A DNA stretch of 64,000 bases, from the NCBI RefSeq assembly GCF_964199755.1, contig NC_133896.1, positions 64,893,142-64,957,141 on the forward strand, written 5' to 3'. The position numbers and the translations under genes were made by a program. This DNA comes from Larus michahellis. Lineage: Eukaryota; Chordata; Aves; Charadriiformes; Laridae. The notes below the pieces were generated by a model. That model searched no databases and had not been told where the DNA came from. It was given only the letters and a program-made list of their open reading frames with translations. Below, piece by piece: positions 52,101 through 64,000 of the stretch (position 1 is its first letter; the number at the start of each line of letters is the position of its first letter).

Positions 52101-54158
52101 AGCAATTGGGAAATCATGAGCAGGAGCACGGACTGGAAAGCAAAACCAGGCATCTGTACCCTCACCAGTGAATCCGCATGGAAAACCTGTGAGAGGATCA
52201 CAAGTGTTTATCATGTGGCTAATGGGGTCCTCCAGAAAATTCTGGCACAGTTCTTAACAAAGATGAAAGCATCTTTAAAATAAAGCTATTGTCAGCCTCA
52301 GCTGTGATGTTATGTTTCAACCGTACAGAAATTTCTAAGCTGTCATGAGCTAAATAGTTAGAAGCAGGCCAACGAGTTAGCAAACACTGCTGCATCTTTT
52401 GGTTAAAACCCAGAGTAGTCCTTAAGGAGAAGCAGAGTTGAGTCTACAGAGCTGTAGGAGACCGGATGGACTCCTGCAGTGAGCGGTGCAGAAAACTCCT
52501 GAGCACATTTTGATGGGCATTTTTAGCCACCCTTAGGGCTAGGCTTGTTGGCTGCCTGCCATCTTCAGGCACAAGCAGCAATGCACTCCAGGGCACAGGA
52601 GGAGGCTGTTCAGGGTCAGGCAGGTGGGCTGGGAGTGGGTGGCTTGGCTAAGGCAGGCTTCTCCCATCCACCACCAGCCCTGAGGCCTCAGTGGGCAGTG
52701 AGGGAGGTCAGATCAGGGAGCATTCCTAAGGCCCCTCTGAAGAAGGGATTTGAAAGAGGATGAGTCTGATAGTACACAGACATATAATAGAAAGTGTTTT
52801 CAATAAAGATAATCAAAACCTTACTTTTCCTACCTCACCTCTGTGGATCATAAGCTTTTTGTTATGTGACTGTTCAGCCCTTAGGACAGAAGCACCCACA
52901 TGTCCCTTGGAGATGTCTTGACACATTTGTAAGAGAAGTAAAAGCAATAAATCGATAGGTGTCTCTCCATTGATTTCAGAGATCATTGCATTGGGCTTTC
53001 TCCATCAACACTGGTTATGGATCTTTGCTCCTCAGACATTTATGGCTACCACCATTGAAATGAATTATCTGCAATATCACCGTAAAATGTGCACATTGCT
53101 CTGCATCTTTCTATGAAATAATTGCTTTATAGCCTTACAGAGAACTCCCTTGGGGAAGAAAATAGTAATGAGATGTAAGTCACAGTAATACTCCTCTGAT
53201 GTTCTTTACTACTGCCCAGCTAACTCATGTCAGAAATGGAAGTAAATGCAGGAAGAAGTAAAGTCAGCAGAAAAGTTTCAAGTGGAATTTGGAATCACTA
53301 AATGCAGAAACTGGCTGTAAATCTCCCTCTACCTCAGCTTTTGTGCCTAACTTACACGTGTGTTAAATCAGGGTGATGAAAATCAAAGAATGCTTGCTAT
53401 AAATGCTCATACAATCTCGGAGGAACTCATGAACTCATGGAGAGGACTGTGGAGGGAGTGACGGTGGAAGGATTTGACTTGTGCAGGAAGAGAGAGAAAA
53501 GGAAGGACCGAAATAAAATGTGGATTGGGAAAATCAGATCACCATGACAAATGAGCTTTGAACGAGTAGAGTCTGTAAGAACTGTAACAAAGTTTGATAT
53601 GTTTTGGGAACAAGATAATGAGATCAGGGAACCAGTGCTAGCCTGGTCCCTAAAGAGCATGGCATGCTTCTGATACGCAGGCAAAGTCCTTTCTCACAAT
53701 ATAGCAGCTCAGGTTCTTGTCCCTTTGAATCTCCTGATCTAATCCCTGTCATCTGGGGAAGAGCTGGGTAGAAAAACCCAGCTGCTTTCTGAGCTGTTAC
53801 CTGTGATTCAACAAATGGGTCAGTACTAAATCAATAATGCGGCATTCATTTTTGTGTGAGCCCTTCACTGAGGCTTTTCTGGGTGAGTGGTGATGGGCTG
53901 AATCTCCTAACTCAGCTCCTTGGTAGGAATCTGCACTTGGCCTGAAAGCTAAATCGAACAGTGTGATGACAATAAGCGTGACAGCACTGAAGCAAGATGC
54001 CATAGACACCTTTTCCATGGCTCAGGGAATATTTGAGATGTAAACCATCTGCATATGTAGAGGTATTCTGCACTCTGAGGCCATTTCCACTGAAAGGGCA
54101 TCTAAAAGAGATAAAAATGAATGGTCATCGTTACGGACTGGATTTCTGCCAGCTGCCT
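49102..54158. other. Intron 1 sequence after the CR1, no recognised gene
   Basis: About 5 kb of intronic sequence. It includes an A19 run at 50842-50860 and the terminal-exon-like ORF at 52015-52283 (a finding). Other ORFs, such as 49656-50018, show no recognisable family features. No other repeat is evident. Confidence 0.5.
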
Positions 54159-54247
54159 AGTAATTAGACTTTTAATTGCCCGGTAATAAAAGTTTTAATT
54201 ACTCAGCAATTAGTGCTTGAAGTTTCAAGTGCTTCACATGCACTTGA
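54159..54247. promoter_or_regulatory. Homeodomain/NK2-type motif cluster with inverted repeats
   Basis: Within 90 bp lie repeated TAATTA/TTAATT/CAATTA cores (54161-54212) arranged as an imperfect inverted repeat: arms 54159-54179 and 54183-54203, both starting or ending AGTAATTA/TAATTACT. Next is CTTGAA-GT-TTCAAG, and then CAAGTGC (54226-54232) facing GCACTTG (54240-54246) across a 7-nt loop. TAATTA is the core of many homeodomain sites, and TCAAGTG is the NK2-class consensus. A regulatory role is inferred from motif content. Confidence 0.35.
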
Positions 54248-57630
<3,383 letters not shown>

Positions 57631-60600
57631 TGGGAGACTTGATGCAACGGCAACTCAGCCACCTTTTCTGGTCGATAAGGGACACATGTAGCACGTCCTC
57701 CACTTTATTCTGTAAAGATTTTAATAGCCTGCTTCATGAAAGATTATTTGAGATTATTTGTTTTCTAGCTCCCTCTTGTGGAATCCACTTTATAGTTCCA
57801 TGTTAAATGGGGAAAAATGTTATCTTTGGTCCTGGGAATTCGATTTTTGTGCTGGCTTGGAGGCACATTCTGTGGCAGGCAAAGAAGGGAGTCTGATGTA
57901 CACCCCAGACAGACATGCCCTTGTTTCATCCTGTGGGTTTCCAATAAGCAATACATAAGTATACTATGCTTATGCTCACATACCTATGAGTATGTGCTGG
58001 AGAATGCTGCTTTCCTAGCTGAATCAAGTTCATATTTTGGCTGGCCAGTAAAAGAATATAAATAATAGAGAGATGCAAAGGCCTTCTGTAAAAGGAAGAG
58101 GTTTCATAACTGTCAGCCTTCAGAAATTATGCCAAATATTATTCATTCCAAATATTCTTGTAACTAAGCACTGTCTGATTCACTTCATTTGGCTGAGCCA
58201 GATTTTAATTGCAATAACATTTGCAGAAGACAAAGGGCATTGTGAACACTAGCAGCAAACAATGCCTGTGAACATATTCCCCATTTACCTAGAGACACCC
58301 TCCCAAACAGTCTGCAATGATTCTTTCATTATTTGCACATGACTCTGTTTCTGCTCCTTGTTCTTGTGAAGGGAACATGGATTTGTCCTCAGCAGAGTCA
58401 AAGGCAAGACAAAGGCCCTGTTTAATTTAACAATGACACATTTTTCCTGGTTCTATCACTTGAACATCGGTCATCTAAACCCATGCTTCAGAATCCCCCT
58501 GAGGCAAAGGAGGAAGGTGCATTAAAACATACCTGGTGCTGAATTCAGCGGTGTGCCTCGTTTTTGGTGGTAAATTATATATTCACTTGTGTATATGTAT
58601 GTATATGTTCATGCATGTGTGTGCACGTAGATGCTGAGTACAGGGAAGAATCCTAAATTGTTCAGTCAGGGAACAATTACACCCGACCACTTAGCAGAAA
58701 AGGCCATTCACCAATCCAGTGGTGGGAATTATGAATTTGGGAGCAGTGCAAAAGCAGTACTTGTTTACAGCAACAATTTATTTTTTTTCTTCAGAAACAG
58801 TGCAACTGATCGTTATAAACTGCAAAAATACCATGGACAGAAAAAGGAGATATATCTTGTCAAACAGATGACTAGCAATGAAAAATCCAAACTCTTCTAA
58901 ACCAAATCCCCTAATTTTTGTGAACAAGTTATATGAACTTTGTTTCTCTGTTAATATTAGAGGTGCTTCTACTTCCAGAGCATGGGAAAAGAGATGAACA
59001 TTTATTTAATCCTTTCATACCAGGACTCCCTATCTCTCTATTTGCATAATATCTTGAGCAGACAGGCCCAAATCACAAATCCCTGAGGCTGTAAAAGAGA
59101 ATTCAAGATTCCATCCCCAGTTCTGAATCATGTTTAACTGCTTTTGCATCACTTGAGCAAAAGGAATGAACTCTTCGGTGTCCCTTAACAGGGATACTCC
59201 AAGGACTGGAGCTGAAAAGATCCATCCAGCAGCACCTTGTTGCAGGACACAGCAAATAGTGCAAGCAGACAGAGCGCGCTGGGTTTGGCGATCACCCGTG
59301 GGAATGCGGAACCACAGCAGCCTTAGGGGCAGGCTGGTAACGCCATAAGCAGCTGGACAAAGGGCTTAAAAAGGACAGAGTCAGTCTTGTTTCTCTCAGC
59401 AGTTTCTGTATGTGTATGCATGAGTGTGCATGTTCGTGTTTAGACGCGCATATGTGTAGGTGCACTTTTATACCTGAAGATCTTTGTTGGCCATCTTCAA
59501 AGCCTGGCTGGCATATGGCCAAGGAAACTGAAAACCTCAACCACAAAGCTATAAGCCACAAGTATCTCCGTCTCCTCTACTGGCACACAGAGCTCAGTGT
59601 CCACAAAGCAGCTTTGGCTACAGACCACATATCCTTGAAGCCTTCAGCATAAACACTGACGACCCGTTTGTGTGTTCTTCCCATGCTACACTTTATAAAC
59701 ACATGCAGGGGAAATGCGAAGGAGTGCACTCCTGCCTTTCGAGCTCTGCTTCTTCTTGGCTCCCTGAAGCACCACTTGCCGGAAGAGCCTGGAACCAGGG
59801 CAACTCATAAATCCCTTACAGTCAATGACTCCAAGTTTGCAAAGATAACAAGAAAGAGCACCACAGCAAGTATTAATTACTAGCAGTTGCCATCCAGACA
59901 AATACCTCCCAGTCACTCTTCTCAGCCCACAACAGGCCTGTCCAGCAGTCAGAGTTTACTCAACAGTAAGTATCCCATGGAAAAGAATTACAGATAGTTT
60001 TGAATATCCAATCATTGCCTATGGCATACATATCTTCCTGTACCTTACAAATTGGTAATTGAAACCTTTACCTCCCCAACAGAAAACAAAGTCTTTCTGA
60101 GTTTCTTCCCCTCCTCCCATTACTGTGTGTAGTGTAGGAAAAGAGATTTATTCCTTGGGAATGTGCTTGGACTGCCCAGGTTAATTTAACAGAGACTGTC
60201 AATGTAATAATAAAAATATTCTACATAAAACTAATTGCAGTGTATTGATTTCAGCAGCAGCAGATTTACTACTTAGCAACTTGCAGCCTGGGTAACTGGT
60301 TATCTTGCTCTGCAAAACTCTTCAAGGGAACAACAGTACAGGAGAGAAGGGGGGACAGCCCTTCCCTCTAACAGGGAGGAGGAGGTAATAAACAGGAACA
60401 AGTGTGCCTCCTTTTTCCAGAGTTGAAGTGGGAAAGAGCACTTTGCATCAGGACATCTCTTTGGGCTTAGGGCAGCTTCCCTCCTTCAGTACTGCTTAAG
60501 ACACAGGCGTAGGTTGCCTGCTCCTAAAGGAGGGAGAGAGGAAAGACTGTTAGCTCTCCCTAGCTCTGTTTCTGTCTCATTCCTCCAGACTGAGTCACGT

Positions 60601-62259
60601 TTATAGACAGTTCTCTCATGGTGTAAAGAGACATTGCCTCTAAATAGTACTTTTTATCCACCTTTGATTTTACAGATCATAAAAAGATGAAATAAAACGT
60701 AGATTTTTTTTCATTTAGAAGAAAATATATTTTAATTTTGTTAGGTTTAGTTTCTTTGACATACTTTTAGTTTCTCTGAAACAACTGACAAAACAGATAT
60801 GAATTGGGATTGTACTGGCCAACATAAAATCTTCACATTAGCTATATTTTTGCTTCCAGAACTAATTGCTAAAGAAGATGCTGTTGTTTGATGGAAATTT
60901 CAAGGTATAGAAATGTTACACAGTCTTAGATACAATTACTAATTTCAGGAAGAATTCATGCTGTACATCAGCTTCCTCTGCACATCTGCCTTTGCCAGTT
61001 CTTCAGGACTCAGTGTCCCGGAGGCATCCCAGTTCAGTCTGGGAAGCTCAGTTTGTGTCTGACCAGCAGAGTGTGGGTAGATGATAGACAAGCAAGGTTT
61101 GGGAGCATGGAGAACCCTAGGTGTGTATCTTCCTACGAGATACAGGGCAAATGGATGTCTATCTACAGGTCGTGCATGCAAGCAACCAATAGATTCAGTC
61201 CTAAATCTCCAGAAGTTTCTGCCCTACAAAGAGCATTAATAATGGCAGAGTTGTAGAAATGTTTCTCCCCTAGAAGACTAGAGTGAAAGCCTAAAAATTC
61301 TCAATTTCAGTCTGAATCCTACTGTTACTGAAGGCACATGAATCAGCACAGAGATCAGCCCATGCCTTATGAATAAGTGATGTTCATGGATCAGGATGGA
61401 AGAAACATGAAAGACAAAAGACACTGTTTAGAAAACAATGATTATTTGTTTACCATCAGTACTGGGACCCTGAAACAACTACACTGTTCAGCAACTAAAA
61501 AAGATCTTTTTGTCTGTTTGTGTGTGTGTCAGAAAGAGGAGGCTGCTGATTTTCTCAAATGTTCTGACTGGGTTTTGGATAATGGGTGGAGCAACTACTA
61601 CCTTCCACAGTCCTCATTGGTGAATTAGAGTTGCATGGAGCTTTTTAACAAGTTTTTATCTTGAGACCAAGTATAATCTGTGTTGGAATTGCTGCCTTGT
61701 GAATTCCAAGCTCAGGGCAAAAGTAGGGTAAAGGTAGATACAAAGTAGAAGCTGAAACTATAGCAAAGAGACAATATCTGGAGAAGCTGTAGATGGTTTA
61801 ATTTTTTTTTTTTTTTAAAGAAGGAATACCTGCAAGTTTGTTTCTGTGCACTGAACAAGAGATTTTTGGTTTTAATAATTTTCCATCAGAAAAGTAACTT
61901 GTATTTGAGACATTCAGACCATCAAACAGGAGGAAAAGAAGCAGCCTGAAACATATCTCACCCAGTTAACAAAAACAGGAATTACATTGCTGGATGATGG
62001 AAGAAAAAAACCCTTCTAAAACATGGGGATAAGAATGCAACACATCTATACCTGTGATTCTGAATTAAAAAGAAAAATTGTCAAAAGATCACTATGCTCC
62101 AACTTGCAAACCTCTGTGTGTTATGGTGTGATAATAACTTGGATGTGCTGGTGAGCCCTACTTAAACTGAGAGTCTTTTTAATTGAAAAATCATTAAGGT
62201 TTCTTTTCAAAACAACAGATTGAAGAATAAACAAATTAAGAAAGCTATTTCAGGTGACT
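57631..62259. other. FAM180A 3' flank and FAM180A-SLC13A4 spacer
   Basis: Contains the FAM180A 3' UTR of unknown length, then intergenic DNA. Simple TG/TA-rich repeats lie at 58587-58628 and 59406-59464, and T15 at 61802-61816. ORFs here are short, and none is recognised. The two genes are in the same orientation with about 4.8 kb between coding regions. Confidence 0.55.
58587..58628. repeat. TG/TA-rich simple repeat
   Basis: An alternating purine-pyrimidine stretch, 'tgtgtatatgtatgtatatg' followed by 'ttcatgcatgtgtgtgcacg'. A similar stretch occurs at 59406-59464. Confidence 0.75.
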
Positions 62260-62416
62260 TGGGTTGGGGGTGGGGGGAGGATAGGAAATGAGGCAGTGAG
62301 ACACCTTTCAGGGAAATCTGAGTACAGGTGAAGGAAAACGTGGAGTGGAAGTCGGAGTATCTGAGGAACTGGAGAAGCAACCCAAGGAGAAGAAAGCCAC
62401 CAGAAAATAAAGGAGT
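62260..62416 (+). promoter_or_regulatory. SLC13A4: SLC13A4 upstream G-rich block and 5' UTR candidate
   Basis: A G-run block, 'tgggttgggggtggggggag' (62260-62279), lies about 140 bp before the SLC13A4 ATG. It carries a GGGGTGGGG/CACCC-type site and could form a G-quadruplex. The following ~130 bp is purine-rich and probably 5' UTR; it includes a tiny upstream ORF ATGAGGCAGTGA at about 62287. No TATA box is evident, and the transcription start is not determined. Confidence 0.35.
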
Positions 62417-62515
62417 ATGGCAGTGATGAAGGAAATTCTCAGATCCAGAAACCTCTTGCTCGTTGTTCTCATTCCGCTTCTGCTGCTTCCTCTACCACTT
62501 TTATATCCCAGCAGC
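62417..62515 (+). CDS. SLC13A4: SLC13A4 exon 1 (partial gene)
   Basis: First coding exon of the sodium-dependent sulfate cotransporter SLC13A4 (NaS2/SUT-1), a plasma-membrane DASS-family protein. It encodes 33 residues and begins MAVMKEILRSRN, then LLLVVLIPLLLLPLPLLYPSS, the first hydrophobic membrane segment. The human exon is also 33 codons, with the closely similar LLLVV..PLLLLPLPVLHPSS ending at the same place. The donor is AGC|GTAAGT, phase 0. The start context is AGT ATG G, with A at -3 and G at +4. A second ATG at 62426 is possible, but the first gives the family length. The rest of the gene (the sodium and sulfate sites) lies beyond the window; no exon 2 was found before 64000. Confidence 0.9.
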
Positions 62516-64000
62516 GTAAGTACATTTTTATTTTCTATTTAACAAAGCCTCTGTGTGCAATAGGTAGTCATGCTGGATAAGTATGCAAAAAGAAGTGCTA
62601 AGACCTAAATATGCATTGGTCTTAGAAAAATCAAGGACTCGAATTTGAAGGACTGGGAAGGTCACTGAGAAGTCGTCACAGTAAGAACCAGAGATACCTT
62701 GAGTCTTGTCACAAGCAGAGCTGAACTACCAGGCAAAGCTAGTAAAGCACTACTTTAAAGCAGAAATACTGTACCTCTTCTTTTTCTATAATAATGTGTG
62801 TGTGTAAGGGGGAACAGAACAAACATATCCAACAAAATTTTCTTTAAAGATAAGCCTTTAAAAGGAATACTTGTAGTATCTTTAGGTTTTAATAATAAGT
62901 ATGCATGGAGGAACTTTCAGTTTAGTCTGGGTTTATAGGATAGCAATTCAAGTGAGGCAGGAGCTAAGACTCAGTGACAGACGTGTAGGACCCCATATGG
63001 CATCCACTATTCTAAAGCAGGTGTAGGCATCTCTACTGAAACATTGCAGCTCTGGCAGTGGCTAATAAATGATGGCTCAGAGACATACACAACAATACAA
63101 AGGAGGGAATAGTCGGTGCTTTAACAGGAAGACCAAGGAATGGGAGTGAATGCAGCTGATTCCTGACGCTGTTTTGGAGCTACTGAGTACCCTTGGCCAT
63201 GTGATTATCTCTTCTCTATGCATGCCTCTGCAGTTTTAAACCATAAAATAACGTTTTCCTAACTTACAGAGATGGTGATGTTTACCTTATCAAAATTTGC
63301 AATGTATCAAAAATTCTGCAGCTGGTGCTTCCATAGCACCAGACATAAATCTGGCCAAATGGTGCAGCAATTTCCATTTCTTCCTCTACCCTGCTAAGAT
63401 TAATTCTTCCTTCTAGTACGAGAGGATTTATGAATACTACTACTTTATCAAATAGAAATCCAAAGGATTAGAAACTGTGTAGCAGTTTTCAAAAATAAAA
63501 CTCCAGTTTTTTGTTTGGAAAGAAAAACAGGTTCATAGAAAGGAAATGTTGCTACACCACTGAACTGTATGTTGCACTTTGAATGAGTTTTCCTTCTCTG
63601 AACTTCAATGTATATCTTGACTGTCCTCTTATAGTAGTTTTCCGTCTCTCTCAGGAGGGAATGAATGACAGACAACTATGCTCTTCTTCAGAGAACAGCA
63701 AGGCTCACCATTTCACAGAGGCTTGTTTTAAAAAAGGGTTTAATCTCCCCCAATGTCACTGGAAGGGCAACATAAGAACAGATACTCCCTGACATTCCCC
63801 TGTGGCACTGTAACTGCAGCATGCTCTATGTCCCTTGAGAAACTCTCCTAGGAAACATGAGATTCACTGCACTAAAATTTGTTACTCATGTTTGCTCCCT
63901 ACCGGATTCAGAGGCACAGAATGCAATAAGGAAACTCTAATAACCAAGGGAATTGTAATAGCATCGTATGGGTGCTAAAACAGATGTTCACTGTCAGTAT
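62516..64000 (+). other. SLC13A4: SLC13A4 intron 1 (start)
   Basis: The intron begins GTAAGT and runs to the end of the window. I searched for the expected continuation after PSS (the family's next exon encodes the second membrane segment) and did not see it. ORFs at 63448-63792 on both strands are short and unrecognised. Confidence 0.75.

Overview
The window looks like ordinary nuclear DNA from a bird. It is AT-rich, intron-scale and gene-poor. It carries several copies of the CR1 retrotransposon, whose 3' ends are short ATTCTATG-type repeats, and has weak traces of old MIR-like SINEs. I see no prokaryotic, organellar or viral features. The species cannot be fixed from the sequence.

Two protein-coding genes are recognisable, both on the + strand. 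FAM180A is complete in three coding exons: 29997-30072, 56184-56284 and 57289-57630. They join without a frame break into a 172-residue secreted-type protein; the family's usual length is about 173. Its first intron is about 26 kb. About 4.8 kb downstream lies the first coding exon of SLC13A4 (62417-62515), a sodium/sulfate cotransporter; the rest of that gene runs past the right edge. Same-strand FAM180A then SLC13A4 agrees with the known vertebrate order MTPN-FAM180A-SLC13A4-NUP205, as on human 7q33, read in the opposite direction. The left 30 kb is therefore probably the MTPN-FAM180A intergenic interval. I found no MTPN exon in it.

Layout: 1-29996 is intergenic DNA with four CR1 copies (483-613, 7226-7812, 8686-9258, 25466-27545) and a MIR-like trace near 22.3 kb. 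29997-57630 is FAM180A. Its giant intron 1 holds a 2.2 kb CR1 (about 46918-49101), MIR-like traces, a CpG-dense patch (45141-45222), a long purine-rich strand (38671-38820) and an AT-rich homeodomain/NK2-type motif cluster with inverted repeats (54159-54247). 57631-62416 is the FAM180A 3' flank and SLC13A4 5' flank. 62417-64000 is SLC13A4 exon 1 and the start of its intron 1.

The two genes are not known to act in one pathway; SLC13A4 moves sulfate across membranes, and FAM180A is a poorly characterised secreted protein. No new multi-gene system was found. The observations most worth checking are the proprotein-convertase motif in FAM180A, an orphan terminal-exon-like ORF in its intron 1 (52015-52283), the 54.2 kb motif cluster, and the hairpin pair at 16845-16906.
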